Shown: in pieces, positions 8,453 through 20,359 of the stretch
How the letters are laid out: each line of letters opens with the position of its first letter
Numbering within the stretch: the first letter of the stretch is position 1
Assembly: GCF_000612585.1 (NCBI RefSeq)
Contig: NZ_JFCA01000045.1
Span: 1-56,184, forward strand
Direction: 5' to 3'
Source: Pseudomonas sp. CHM02
GTDB lineage: Bacteria; Pseudomonadota; Gammaproteobacteria; Pseudomonadales; Pseudomonadaceae
DNA: 56,184 bases
The notes under the pieces: model-generated
The model's database searches: none
What the model was told of the DNA's origin: nothing
The model's input: the letters and a program-made list of their open reading frames with translations, nothing else
Translations under genes and position numbers: made by a program

Positions 8453-8968
8453 TTAGCCCGCAACCGGGCTGCGCCAGTCATCCGACCCGGAAGTGCCGGA
8501 CACTTCGTGAGTCCACACGATCTTGCGGTAGGTGAAGTACACATCTTCCAGGTGAGTGAAATGGGCGTTGTCCGGGTCCTGGCAGTTGGGCATGCGTGAC
8601 TGGATGTCCACGATGGTCGCGCCCTCCAGTTCGATGGTGAAGTAGTGTTCCTGAGTGCCGGCCGACGAGGTGCGCAGCCATTCCAGCCGGCACTTGACCT
8701 CTTCGCCGCTGGTCAATGCGCTGAACAGCAAGGGCGAGGACTTATCGAACACCTTGCTGATCATCAACGGCTTATGAACCCTCTGGCCTGTTGGCTGGCC
8801 GGATTGCGGGTCGCGCGGAATGATCACCTGATGAGAAAAGGCCTGGACCAGAATCTGGTCCTCATGGCCTTCCTGGTAAATGTTGCCTACCGAGTCCTGG
8901 GTAAAAGTGCCTGCCGTAATCAGACCTTGTTTGACACCGGTGATGGAAAGATACGCGGGTGTTGGCAT
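8453..8968 (-). CDS. tssD: Type VI secretion tube protein Hcp (TssD)
   Basis: 171 residues, the usual Hcp length, with family segments AYLSITGVKQGLITAGT, GHEDQILVQAFSHQVI, HKPLMISKVFDKSSPLL and the C-terminal EDVYFTYRKIVWTHE. Hcp hexamers stack to form the inner tube that is fired through the sheath. AAGGA lies 9 nt upstream of the ATG. It is divergent from the tssA operon, so expression of tube and apparatus can be set separately across the 478-bp spacer. A sigma-54-like element lies about 70-85 bp upstream. Confidence 0.95.
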   Translation of the reverse strand: MPTPAYLSITGVKQGLITAGTFTQDSVGNIYQEGHEDQILVQAFSHQVIIPRDPQSGQPTGQRVHKPLMISKVFDKSSPLLFSALTSGEEVKCRLEWLRTSSAGTQEHYFTIELEGATIVDIQSRMPNCQDPDNAHFTHLEDVYFTYRKIVWTHEVSGTSGSDDWRSPVAG

Positions 8969-9038
8969 GACGGGTTTCCTTGCCTGATTGATGAGGTAGT
9001 TCCAATCGACAAAGGCGTCGGTTGGTTAATTGCCTATA

Positions 9039-9052
9039 ACAAGAAACGTGCC
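9039..9052 (-). promoter_or_regulatory. Candidate sigma-54 (-24/-12) promoter for hcp
   Basis: On the minus strand GGCACG-TTTC-TTGT matches the -24/-12 consensus TGGCACG-N4-TTGC with correct GG-N10 spacing; the last base is T rather than C. The cluster encodes its own sigma-54 activator (18639-20171), which makes RpoN control plausible. By eye only. Confidence 0.4.
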
Positions 9053-9094
9053 TGAAAGTATGCGAGCCAATGAAGCAAGGGGTACTGTGCCGTA

Positions 9095-9112
9095 TTTGAA
9101 TAAATATTCAAA
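9095..9112. promoter_or_regulatory. 18-bp palindrome in the hcp/tssA spacer
   Basis: TTTGAATA-AA-TATTCAAA: two perfect 8-base arms with a 2-base centre, between the divergent hcp and tssA genes. Symmetry and placement suggest a dimeric regulator site; the regulator is unknown. Confidence 0.4.
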
Positions 9113-9446
9113 AAGTAGGCGTTTTTTATGGGAGTTATTAAGTGTTTGATTGCGCGGTGGTGCGCATTTACTTGCCCAGATAGATTATTTAGAGACTGTT
9201 GAAGTTGTCGGGGGTTTTACGCCGGGAGTGGACGATTGAGTGTGCAAAATGCTGCGCATGTCCTTGGGAAAAGGGGGCTGTAGGAAAAGGATTAAGTGTG
9301 CTTCCGTCGCTTGCTGAATGTTTTAGGCGTAGCTAAGGTTCGTGAACTTCGCAGGGCTTCCGGTGAAGTTGAGATGGCGTTCTGATGCGCGAGTTGTATG
9401 TGCTTAGTTGGCCTTTACTGTCTTGTTTAGTTTTGCGCGGTGTCAA

Positions 9447-11000
9447 ATGGCTTATCCGGACAAGTTGTATGATTATTACCTTGAAGTTGCACGCTCGCCT
9501 TGCACGCAAACAAGCTTTGCTGGCAGTGATATGCGCTTTTCGAGTGAATACGAGGTCCTGGAGTCCGAGCTTGCCAAGGCGCAATCGATTCATGGCAGCG
9601 GGCAACCCGATTGGGGCAAAGTCCTGGAAAACAGCGAGACCCTCCTGCGCCAACAGTCCAAGGATCTGCGGGTCGCTGTCTGGTTGACCTGGGCGTTGCA
9701 CCAGCGTGAGTCCTACCCGGGTTTGCTGGCCGGACTCGGGTTATTGCGCTGTCTCTGCGAGCATCATTGGGCGGTGGTCCATCCCGGGAAACCACGCACC
9801 CGCGGCGCGGCATTCGGATGGTTGGTATTGCGCCTTGAAGCCTTGTTCACGCCAAGCCTGTCGCTCCAGAACCAGCAGCCCTTGTTCCGCGCCGTGCATG
9901 AGCACTTGGTGCGCCTTGACGAGCTGTGGGCCGAGCACTTGGGCGATGCCGCACCGTTGCTGTTGCCGATTCGCAGGCAATTGGCCCAGCGCCTGGAGCG
10001 TGCCGCACAAGGTGAAGCCCCGGCGGCAGGGGTGAGCGGCGTCATCGCACAGGTCAAGCAGGCGACCAGCCAATTGCTGAAGCCCGAAACACAGGTGGAG
10101 AACGAAAAGGACGCCCACAGGCTGCTGCGTACCCTTCAGGAACAGGGCCGAACGCTGTGTACCTGGTGGCTGCGCCAGAACGCCACCGACCTGCGGGCCC
10201 TGCGCCTGAATCGAACATTGACGTGGCTGGCGCTCACCAGCTATCCGGATGCCGACAGCGAGCGGGTCACCACTTTGCGTGGACCCGCACCCGACAAGCT
10301 CAAGCGTTATCAGGAACATTTTGCCCACGGCCATCACGCCGACCTCGTGCTTGAACTCGAGGCCAGTCTCGCCGGTGCGATGTTCTGGTTCGATGGGTTG
10401 CGCATGCTCTGGCAATGCCTGGAGGTCCTGCAGGCCAACCAGGCCATGACTGAGTTGGAAGTGACCTTCGCGCTGTTGCTGCAACGCTTGCCGGACCTGC
10501 CGGAATTTCGCTTTCACGACGGTGCGCCGTTTGCCGACGCCGCGACGCGTGACTGGATAACGCTGCAGGTTGCCCGTCACCTGCACATGCCCGAATCACC
10601 CGCAGTGGTGGTTGATGCCGAAGCCGAGCCTTGGGAAATCGCCTTGCAGGCGGTCGCGCCTCAACTGCGCAAGGACGGGCTCAAGGTCGCCATACGGGAG
10701 CTCAAGCAGGGCCTGTATGCCGCTCGCAGTGATCGTGCGCGTTTTCATTGGCGGCTGGCCCAGGCGCGTCTGTGTGTGCAGGCGGGCAAGCATGAGCTGG
10801 CGAAAATCCAGCTCGAACAGCTGGACCACGAACTGCAACGCACGGGCCTGGAGCGCTGGGAGCCGGAATTGGCCCTCCAGGTGGCACAGCTTCTGTACCG
10901 CTGCTGCGACTTGCTGCCACACAACCACGCCGTGCGCGAGCGCAAGGACGAAACCCATCGCAGGCTGTGCCTCTTCGATCTGGAAGCGGTACTTGAATAG
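9447..11000 (+). CDS. tssA: Type VI secretion system protein TssA
   Basis: 517 residues with an N-terminal ImpA-type domain (about residues 1-120, containing DMRFSSEYEVLESELAKAQSIHG and DWGKVLENSETLL) and a long C-terminal VasJ-type region. TssA caps the growing sheath/tube and helps prime assembly at the baseplate. The ATG at 9447 was preferred because the following MAYPDKLYDYYLE is where the homologous part begins; an upstream in-frame ATG at 9408 would add 13 residues. First gene of a roughly 18-kb operon; 32 bp before tssB. In P. aeruginosa HSI-2 the equivalent is hsiA2. Confidence 0.9.
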   Translation: MAYPDKLYDYYLEVARSPCTQTSFAGSDMRFSSEYEVLESELAKAQSIHGSGQPDWGKVLENSETLLRQQSKDLRVAVWLTWALHQRESYPGLLAGLGLLRCLCEHHWAVVHPGKPRTRGAAFGWLVLRLEALFTPSLSLQNQQPLFRAVHEHLVRLDELWAEHLGDAAPLLLPIRRQLAQRLERAAQGEAPAAGVSGVIAQVKQATSQLLKPETQVENEKDAHRLLRTLQEQGRTLCTWWLRQNATDLRALRLNRTLTWLALTSYPDADSERVTTLRGPAPDKLKRYQEHFAHGHHADLVLELEASLAGAMFWFDGLRMLWQCLEVLQANQAMTELEVTFALLLQRLPDLPEFRFHDGAPFADAATRDWITLQVARHLHMPESPAVVVDAEAEPWEIALQAVAPQLRKDGLKVAIRELKQGLYAARSDRARFHWRLAQARLCVQAGKHELAKIQLEQLDHELQRTGLERWEPELALQVAQLLYRCCDLLPHNHAVRERKDETHRRLCLFDLEAVLE

Positions 11001-11032
11001 GCTTTCGAGCCACTTGAAAAAGGAGAGACACC

Positions 11033-11530
11033 ATGGCCAAAGAAGGTTCGGTAGCCCCCAAGGAACGTATCAATATCACGTTCAAACCCGCCATCGGCGG
11101 GGCGCAGGAAGAGGTCGAGCTGCCCTTGAAATTGTTGGTGCTGGGAGACTTCACCCTGCGTGAAGACGTGCGCAAGCTTGAAGACCGCAAGCCCATCGCG
11201 ATCGACAAGAACACCCTTGATGACGTGTTGGCCAAGCAGGCGTTGAGCCTGACGCTGAACGTACCTAATCGCTTGCAGGAGGAGGCGGACGTGGAGGAAC
11301 TGGCCATTCAGGTACGCATTGATTCCATGAAGGATTTCAATCCCGCGAATCTGGTTGAGCAGATTCCCGAGTTGCACAAGCTGATGGCGTTGCGCGAGGC
11401 ACTGATGGCGCTCAAAGGTCCGTTGGGCAACACCCCGAGCTTTCGCACAGCTATCGAGCGGGCACTGGCCGATGACGAGTCCCGCGCACGGGTACTGGTG
11501 GAGCTGGGCCTGAACAACCCCGACGCCTGA
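11033..11530 (+). CDS. tssB: T6SS contractile sheath small subunit TssB (VipA)
   Basis: 165 residues. Diagnostic segments: RINITFKPAIGGAQEEVELPLKLLVLGDFT near the N-terminus and the central LRVRIDSMKDF-type region (LAIQVRIDSMKDFNPANLVEQIPELHKLMALREAL). TssB pairs with TssC to form the contractile sheath around the Hcp tube. GGAGA lies upstream of the ATG. It precedes tssC by 28 bp. Confidence 0.97.
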   Translation: MAKEGSVAPKERINITFKPAIGGAQEEVELPLKLLVLGDFTLREDVRKLEDRKPIAIDKNTLDDVLAKQALSLTLNVPNRLQEEADVEELAIQVRIDSMKDFNPANLVEQIPELHKLMALREALMALKGPLGNTPSFRTAIERALADDESRARVLVELGLNNPDA

Positions 11531-11558
11531 TATTTCTCAGTAAAAGGACACTGACCGC

Positions 11559-13034
11559 ATGACCACACGACAACACGTGCAACCGACACAATCCGCCGAT
11601 CAATACAGCATCCTTGACACTATCGTCGCCCAGACGCTACTGAGTGCCGACGACGAGGCATATGGCATTGCCAAACGGGGCGTCTCTGCGTTTATCGAAG
11701 AATTGATCAAGCCGCAGAACCGTGGCGAGCCGGTGAAAAAGCGCCTGGTCGACCGGATGATTGCCGAGATCGACACGAAGCTCAGCCTGCAAATGGACGA
11801 GATCCTGCACCACCCGGACTTCCAGGCCCTGGAAGCCTCCTGGAAAGGGCTGCAGTTGCTGGTGGATCGCACCAACTTTCGCGAAAACATCAAGATCGAA
11901 CTGCTGAACGTTTCCCGGCAGGACCTGCTGGAGGACTTCGAAGACTCGCCGGAGGTGACCCAGTCCGGCTTGTACAAGCATATCTACAGCGCTGAATACG
12001 GCCAGTTTGGTGGCCAGCCTGTGGGCGCGATTATTGCCAACTACTTTCTCTCCCCCAGTGCGCCGGATGTGAAGCTGATGCAATACGCTTCCAGTGTGGC
12101 GTGCATGGCCCATGCGCCTTTTATCGCCGCAGCCGGGCCTGGGTTTTTCGGGTTGGAAAGCTTTACCGGTCTGCCGGACCTCAAAGATCTGAAGGACCAT
12201 TTCGAAGGCCCGCAATTCGCCAAGTGGCAAAGTTTTCGCCAAAGCGAAGACGCGCGTTACGTCGGGCTGACCGTACCGCGTTTCCTGCTGCGTACGCCCT
12301 ATGATCCTCTCGAATGCCCGGTCAAGACGTTCGCCTACCAGGAAAACGTGGTCAACAGCCATGAGCACTACCTGTGGGGCAATACGGCCTACGCGTTTGC
12401 CACGCGGCTCACCGACAGTTTCGCGCGGTTTCGCTGGTGCCCGAACATCATCGGACCGCAAAGCGGCGGTGCGGTGGAGGACTTGCCGTTGCATCACTTC
12501 CAGAGCATGGGAGAAATCGAAACCAAGATCCCAACCGAAGTACTGGTTTCCGACCGTAGAGAATACGAGCTGGCGCAAGAGGGTTTCATTGCCTTGACGA
12601 TGCGCAAGGGCAGCGACAATGCCGCGTTCTTCTCCGCAAGCTCAGTACAAAAGCCGAAACTCTTTGGCCAAAGCCCGGAGGGTAAGGAAGCTGAGTTGAA
12701 TTACCGCCTGGGTACCCAGCTGCCCTACATGATGGTGGTCAATCGCCTGGCCCATTACCTCAAGGTCCTCCAGCGCGAGCAGTTGGGTTCGTGGAAGGAA
12801 CGCACAGACCTGGAACTGGAACTCAACAAGTGGATTCGCCAGTACGTCGCCGACCAGGAAAACCCCAGTGCCGAAGTGCGTGGTCGGCGCCCCTTGCGCG
12901 CCGCACGCATCGTTGTCAGTGATGTCGAGGGCGAGCCCGGCTGGTACCGCATCAACCTGAGTGTGCGACCGCACTTCAAGTACATGGGGGCAGATTTCAC
13001 GCTGTCCCTGGTTGGCAAGCTCGACAAAGAATGA
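11559..13034 (+). CDS. tssC: T6SS contractile sheath large subunit TssC (VipB)
   Basis: 491 residues, full length for the family. The N-terminal half has the WKGLQLLVDRTNFRENIKIELLNVSRQDLLEDFED signature. The C-terminal EVRGRRPLRAARIVVSDVEGEPGWYRINLSVRPHFKYMGADFTLSLVGKLD is the conserved sheath end. It polymerises with TssB and is disassembled by ClpV after contraction. The stop overlaps the tssE start by 4 bp (ATGA). Confidence 0.97.
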   Translation: MTTRQHVQPTQSADQYSILDTIVAQTLLSADDEAYGIAKRGVSAFIEELIKPQNRGEPVKKRLVDRMIAEIDTKLSLQMDEILHHPDFQALEASWKGLQLLVDRTNFRENIKIELLNVSRQDLLEDFEDSPEVTQSGLYKHIYSAEYGQFGGQPVGAIIANYFLSPSAPDVKLMQYASSVACMAHAPFIAAAGPGFFGLESFTGLPDLKDLKDHFEGPQFAKWQSFRQSEDARYVGLTVPRFLLRTPYDPLECPVKTFAYQENVVNSHEHYLWGNTAYAFATRLTDSFARFRWCPNIIGPQSGGAVEDLPLHHFQSMGEIETKIPTEVLVSDRREYELAQEGFIALTMRKGSDNAAFFSASSVQKPKLFGQSPEGKEAELNYRLGTQLPYMMVVNRLAHYLKVLQREQLGSWKERTDLELELNKWIRQYVADQENPSAEVRGRRPLRAARIVVSDVEGEPGWYRINLSVRPHFKYMGADFTLSLVGKLDKE

Positions 13035-13450
13035 GCAGAGACCAGGGAATGCCCCACCACCAAAGCCTTTTTGACCGGCTCGAACGTCCAGCGGCTAAAC
13101 CTGTCTGCGGTGTGACAGCTGTCGCCACTCATCTGGGCAAGATGCTCAGCATCCGCGCGGGCAGTGTGCAGACACTGCCGGACTACGGCTTGCCCGACCT
13201 CAATGACATGAATCAGAGCCTGCATGAATCATTGAGTCAGTCACGTCTGTTGATCGAGCGGTTTATCCGCGCCTACGAGCCGCGCTTGAAGCATGTGCGG
13301 GTCACGCCGTTGCCACGGGATCTGGACCCGTTGGCCCTGGCGTTTGCTATCGAGGCCACGCTGGTGGTCAATGGGACCCGGCGGCCTGTGGTGTTTACTG
13401 CACGGCTAGGTGACGCCGGCCGGGTAGAGGTCCTGCCGGATGTCCTTTAA
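13031..13450 (+). CDS. tssE: T6SS baseplate subunit TssE (gp25-like)
   Basis: 139 residues with the gp25/lysozyme-like baseplate fold: SLFDRLE near the N-terminus, then HLGKMLSIRAGSVQTLPDYGLPDLND, the conserved module, and a C-terminal LAFAIEATLVVNGTRRPVVFTARL. It forms part of the wedge complex with TssF, TssG and TssK. The start overlaps tssC by 4 bp and the end overlaps tssF by 11 bp. A second in-frame ATG at 13049 is possible. Confidence 0.93.
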   Translation: MSRDQGMPHHQSLFDRLERPAAKPVCGVTAVATHLGKMLSIRAGSVQTLPDYGLPDLNDMNQSLHESLSQSRLLIERFIRAYEPRLKHVRVTPLPRDLDPLALAFAIEATLVVNGTRRPVVFTARLGDAGRVEVLPDVL

Positions 13451-15227
13451 CCGTTATTATCAAAGCGAGCTCAGTGCGTTACGGCAGCTCGGGCGGCGGT
13501 TCTCCGAACGCAATCCGGCGCTTGCCCCCTTTCTTGCCGAGTCCGGCCAGGACCCGGATGTCGAGCGGTTGCTGGAAGGCTTTGCCTTTCTCACCGGCCG
13601 CTTGCGCCAGAAACTGGACGACGAGCTTCCGGAGCTGACGCATTCGTTGATGCATCTGCTCTGGCCCAACTACATGCGCCCGATGCCTTCGTTCAGCATC
13701 CTGCAGTTTGATCCGTTGAAGCATTCCGGCGCGGGTGTGTGGGTGGCGCGGGATACACCGATCGAAAGCGCCGCAATCAATGACGAGCGATGCCGCTTTC
13801 GCACCTGTTACGCCACGCAGGTTCTACCGCTGCAACTGAGCGCGCTGGAGTACAGCGCCCAGGCAGAGCGGGGAATGTTGAGCCTGCGTCTGGAGATGAG
13901 CGCCGAAGGTAATTTGAGTGAGTGGACCTTGGATCAGTTGCGCCTGCACCTGACGGGCGATCGCTACATCAGCCAGGCGCTGTACCTGAACTTGTTGCGT
14001 CATCTTGGGGGCATCGAGTTGCAGCCCTTCGGCCTCGATGGCCGGCCGCTGAGCGGGGCCGACGGCCAGGCCATATCGCTGCGGCTGGAAGCCGATCAGC
14101 TGCGGCCGGTGGGATTCAGCGAGGAACAGGCGTTGATTCCATATCCGTCGAATACCTTTCGCGGTTATCGCCATCTGCAAGAGTATTTTGCCTTTCCTGA
14201 CAAGTATCTGTTTGTCGATGTGGTGGGGTTGGGCGTACTGCGTCGGCTGCCCGATGAGGTGCTCAAACAGGTGCGTGGCATGGTGTTGCGCTTCGAATTA
14301 CGCCGTTCATGGCGTGAATCCCGACAGCCGACCCTGGATAACGTGAAGCTGTACTGCACACCCATCGTCAACCTGTTCAAACATGACGCGGTGCCTATTC
14401 GCCTGGACGGCAAGCAGGATGAGTATCTGCTGATCCCCGGTGAGTATTCACGAGAGAACGCCAGTGTATTTTCCGTGGACAGCGTCACGGGTTGGCAGCC
14501 CGGAGGGCTTGGGTATCAGGCCTACGTCCCCTTCGAATCGTTCGAACATGATGGCGATGGCGACCTTTCGGCGAGCCCTCCGAGCTACAGCATTCGCCAA
14601 CGGCCATCGGCACAGCATGCCGGGCTCGACACCTGGCTTGGGTTTGGCGGTGGGCTGGAGTCGGACCAACAGACCCTGTCGATCGAGTTGACGTGCACCA
14701 ATCACAATCTGCCACGCCAGTTGCAGATAGGCGATATCAACCAGGCTTGCGAGCAGACGCCGCAAGGGTTGTCGTTCCGCAATATCTGCGCGCCGACCGC
14801 AAGTTTCTCGCCACCACTGGACCAGGACTTTCTCTGGAGGCTTATCAGCAACCTCTCGCTCAACTACCTGTCGTTGAGCGACATCAATGCCTTGAAGGTG
14901 ATCCTCGAAACCTATGACTTGCCGCGTTATCACGACCGACAAGCACAGAAGGCCAGCGAGAGACGGTTGGGTGCAATGCGCGCTGTCAGCCATGCAACCG
15001 TCGACCGATTGCACCTTGGGTTGCCGTTTCGCGGCGTACGAATCGATCTGACCATCGATCCCCAGGGGTTTCTGGGGCAGGGCGAAGTGTTCCTGTTTGC
15101 GTCGGTGCTCAACGAATTCTTTGCGCTCTACGCCAGCCTCAATGCCTACCACGAACTGAGAGTCATCAGCACACAAGGAGACGTGTACCTATGGCCACCA
15201 CGGATGGGGCAGCAGCCCCTGCTTTGA
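13440..15227 (+). CDS. tssF: T6SS baseplate subunit TssF
   Basis: 595 residues, full length. It opens FNRYYQSELSALRQLGRRFSERNPALAPFLAESGQDPDVERLLEGFAFLTGRLRQKLDDELPELTHSLMHLLWPNYMRPMPS, the most conserved TssF signature. With TssG, TssE and TssK it builds the baseplate wedge on which the sheath polymerises. The start lies inside the end of tssE (11 bp) and the end overlaps tssG by 37 bp, indicating translational coupling. Confidence 0.96.
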   Translation: MSFNRYYQSELSALRQLGRRFSERNPALAPFLAESGQDPDVERLLEGFAFLTGRLRQKLDDELPELTHSLMHLLWPNYMRPMPSFSILQFDPLKHSGAGVWVARDTPIESAAINDERCRFRTCYATQVLPLQLSALEYSAQAERGMLSLRLEMSAEGNLSEWTLDQLRLHLTGDRYISQALYLNLLRHLGGIELQPFGLDGRPLSGADGQAISLRLEADQLRPVGFSEEQALIPYPSNTFRGYRHLQEYFAFPDKYLFVDVVGLGVLRRLPDEVLKQVRGMVLRFELRRSWRESRQPTLDNVKLYCTPIVNLFKHDAVPIRLDGKQDEYLLIPGEYSRENASVFSVDSVTGWQPGGLGYQAYVPFESFEHDGDGDLSASPPSYSIRQRPSAQHAGLDTWLGFGGGLESDQQTLSIELTCTNHNLPRQLQIGDINQACEQTPQGLSFRNICAPTASFSPPLDQDFLWRLISNLSLNYLSLSDINALKVILETYDLPRYHDRQAQKASERRLGAMRAVSHATVDRLHLGLPFRGVRIDLTIDPQGFLGQGEVFLFASVLNEFFALYASLNAYHELRVISTQGDVYLWPPRMGQQPLL

Positions 15228-16209
15228 CGCAACTGTCCCGGGTTATCCGCGAGTACTCGCTGTTCCAGGCGGTCTTGCAAGTGATCAAGCGCCTGCGCGA
15301 TGCCCATCCGCTGCTGGATGACGACGCGCTGTACGACCAGTTGGAGTTTCACGCCAACCCGGGTTTGGGTTTTCCCGGCCACGATATTGACCGGGTGGCG
15401 TTTTTTGTCGAGCACGGGCAGTTGCGTGCGCGTTTGCGCCTCAACGTGTTGGGCTTGTGTGGTACGGGGTCGCCATTGCCTGCGTTTTATGGCGAGCAGG
15501 CGTGTGCCGATGGGGCGGGTGGCAACGTTACCCGAGACTTCCTCGATGTGTTTCACCATCGGTTGCAACGCCTGATGCTGCCGATCTGGCGCAAATACCG
15601 GTATCGAGCGTGCTTCCAGGCAGGCGCACGTGATGCGTTTTCCGAGCAGATGTTTGCGTTGATCGGGTTGAGGGGGCGGCAGATTCGCAGTGCTGCGCAA
15701 TTGAATTGCAAGCGCCTGTTGCCCTACCTGGGGTTGCTCAGCCTGCGGGCGCATTCGGCAGCCTCGATTGAGACCGTGCTGCGCTACTACTTCAAGCACA
15801 ACCGTTTGTTCATCGAACAATGGGTGCAGCGCAGGGTTGTCGTCGCCGACTCCCAGCGAAACAGGCTCGGCGTCGCGAACAGCGTGCTCGGGCATGACCA
15901 GGTATTGGGGAGCCAGGTCGCCGACCGCAGCGGCAAGTTCAGGGTGCATCTGCAAGGCCTGCGCTGGCACCAGTTCCACGGGTTTCTGCCCACGGGTACG
16001 AACTACCCGCTGCTGTGTTCATTGGTGCGACTGACGGCTCGGGATCCCTTGGAATATGACCTGCGCCTGGTACTGGCAAAGGAAGAGATCAGACCGCTGC
16101 ACATTGGCGTACACAACGTCTGCCGCCTCGGATGGACCAGTTGGCTGGCACATGAATGCGCCGACGGAGTGGTCGTTGTGCCGAGCAACGCTCATAGGGA
16201 TGAATCATC

Positions 16210-16213
<4 letters not shown>
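15191..16213 (+). CDS. tssG: T6SS baseplate subunit TssG
   Basis: 340 residues with family motifs: LFQAVLQVIKRL near the N-terminus, the HANPGLGFPGHDIDRV segment, LGLCGTGSPLPAFYGEQ, and a C-terminal WTSWL region. TssG clamps two TssF copies in the baseplate wedge. AAGGAGA lies about 8 nt before the ATG, inside tssF, supporting this internal start. The stop overlaps the tssH start by 4 bp. Confidence 0.94.
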
Positions 16214-18638
<2,425 letters not shown>

Positions 18639-18642
<4 letters not shown>

Positions 18643-20171
18643 GAGATAACCGGCTCACCCAGATACCCCATCCTCAGGCCTGCGCCGAGGCGCTGCTCGG
18701 CTGGTTCATCCGCCTGGGCATTGATGGCGATGAAACGACGTTACCAGGGCTGTGTGTCGCGGCGGCGGCGCAACTGAGCCAGTGTGAGCTCAGCCAATTG
18801 TACTGGCGCAACGAGGCTACCGGCCGGCTTGAGCTGATTGCCCAGCATTTGCCGGGTGTGTTCAGCCCTGGCGACCCGGCCTGCAGCCAGGACTTTCAAC
18901 ATGAGCAGGTATTGCACTATGTGCTTGGCGAGCAAACTGCCCTAAGCCTGGAAGATCTGGCTGGCAGCGTGTACGAGTGCGGGTTCCTGCCGGCGATGGT
19001 GGCGCCTTGGCGAGCGTTGTCATGCGTGCCGCTGTTCGACCGAGGCAAGGCCATCAATGGCGTGCTGCTGTGTGCCAGCCAGCACCCGAAAAACCTGCAG
19101 GGCCACACCGCATCCTTGAGTCATCTGGGCAGTTTTACCCTGATGCAACTGGCTTTGCTGCGGTGTGGCCGTCCCGCAGGAGGCGTCACTCAGCACAATG
19201 AATGCAGCCCGGTCCCGCGTGCACTGTTCGGGTTGATCGGCAGCAGCACGGCCATGGATGAAACGTATCGCTTGATCGGTAAGGTCTTGAATACCCCTTA
19301 TACCGTTTTGCTGCGTGGCGAGACCGGCACCGGGAAGGAGGTAGTGGCTCGGGCGATCCATTCAGCGGGGCCACGCAAGAACAAAGCGTTCGTGGTGCAA
19401 AACTGCGCGGCGTTTCCCGAAGGGCTGCTGGAAAGTGAATTGTTTGGCTACCGCAAAGGTGCATTCACGGGGGCTGAGCGCAATCACACCGGCCTGTTTG
19501 ACGCGGCTCACGAAGGTACGCTGCTGTTGGACGAAATTGGCGATATGCCTCTGTCGCTGCAGGCCAAGTTGCTACGGGTTCTGCAAGAAGGCGAAGTCCG
19601 CCCGTTGGGGGCCAGTGCGGCTCACAAGGTCGATGTACGCATCATTGCCGCAACTCACCGAGACCTTGCCGCGATGGTCGCCGAAGGTCGTTTTCGCGAG
19701 GACCTTTACTACCGGCTCGCGCAGTTTCCCATCGAGCTGCCGCCCCTGCGTGATCGCGACGGCGATGTACTGCTGTTGGCGCGGGAATTTGCACACAGGG
19801 CATCCAGCGCGCTTGGGCGTGTACCGGTGGGATGGTCCAGTGCCGCCCTGGATCAACTCTCGAGTCACGCCTTTCCCGGTAATGTCCGCGAGCTCAAGTG
19901 CCTGGTGGAGCGTGCGGTGCTGCTCTGTGATGACGGCGTGATCCTTCCGACGCACCTGTCCTTGCCTGCACCGCCTGTCAATGCGTCCGTCGATGCGACG
20001 TTGCGCCAACGTCTGGAGCGGGTAGAGCGGGTATTCCTGATCGATTGCTTGCACAAGAACCGTGGCAACCGTACCCGTACGGCACGTGAACTGGGCGTCG
20101 CACGCCGCACGCTGCTCTACCGTCTGGCGCGTCTGAAGATCCCGGTGGGTGAGGCCCTTGAGAAGTGCTGA
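18639..20171 (+). CDS. Sigma-54-dependent transcriptional activator (Sfa2/VasH type)
   Basis: 510 residues. The N-terminal 200 residues look like a GAF-type sensor. The central AAA+ domain has Walker A GETGTGKE (227-234) and the sigma-54 contact loop GAFTGAE (274-280). A C-terminal Fis-type helix-turn-helix is NRTRTARELGVARRTLLYRLARLKI. Such activators drive RpoN promoters, here presumably hcp, vgrG or effector genes of this system. It sits between clpV and the FHA gene as sfa2 does in P. aeruginosa HSI-2. The start overlaps tssH by 4 bp. Confidence 0.92.
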
Positions 20172-20211
20172 AGGGGATGTGTGCGTACCTTATTTTCATG
20201 GGAGATACCTG

Positions 20212-20343
20212 ATGCCTTTTCATCCGTGGCAGGCCGTGGTGCTTGCGTTGTGTTTATTGAGCGGCTGTAACGCCAACTATGTCTTTGATGATGCCGACTA
20301 CCGTCCTTTGGGTGATCCCCAGGCGACCCGTCGTGGGCAGTGA
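20212..20343 (+). CDS. Small T6SS-associated lipoprotein (HSI-2 orfX position)
   Basis: 43 residues: a charged start, a hydrophobic stretch and the lipobox LLSGC (Cys at about residue 20), then about 23 residues ending ADYRPLGDPQATRRGQ. GGAGA lies about 8 nt before the ATG. It occupies the slot between the sigma-54 activator and the FHA gene where P. aeruginosa HSI-2 has a small open reading frame. Probably an outer-membrane or periplasm-anchored accessory lipoprotein; function unknown. Easily missed because of its size. Confidence 0.75.
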   Translation: MPFHPWQAVVLALCLLSGCNANYVFDDADYRPLGDPQATRRGQ

Positions 20344-20359
20344 GCAGGGGAACGCGACG

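Larger units (their letters stand above)
8969..9446. other. Divergent hcp/tssA regulatory region
   Basis: 478 bp with no convincing gene and clearly richer in A/T than the flanking coding DNA. It holds a sigma-54-like element reading towards hcp (9039-9052) and a palindrome TTTGAATA-AA-TATTCAAA (9095-9112). No -24/-12 element with correct spacing was found reading towards tssA. Confidence 0.6.

Noticed and set aside
8455..8470. Terminator AGCCCG-CAAC-CGGGCT at the end of hcp
   Set aside because: The hairpin lies inside the last codons of hcp and lacks a T tract.
9113..9446. Sigma-54 promoter reading towards tssA
   Set aside because: Several GG...GC pairs exist but none has the required 10-base spacing.
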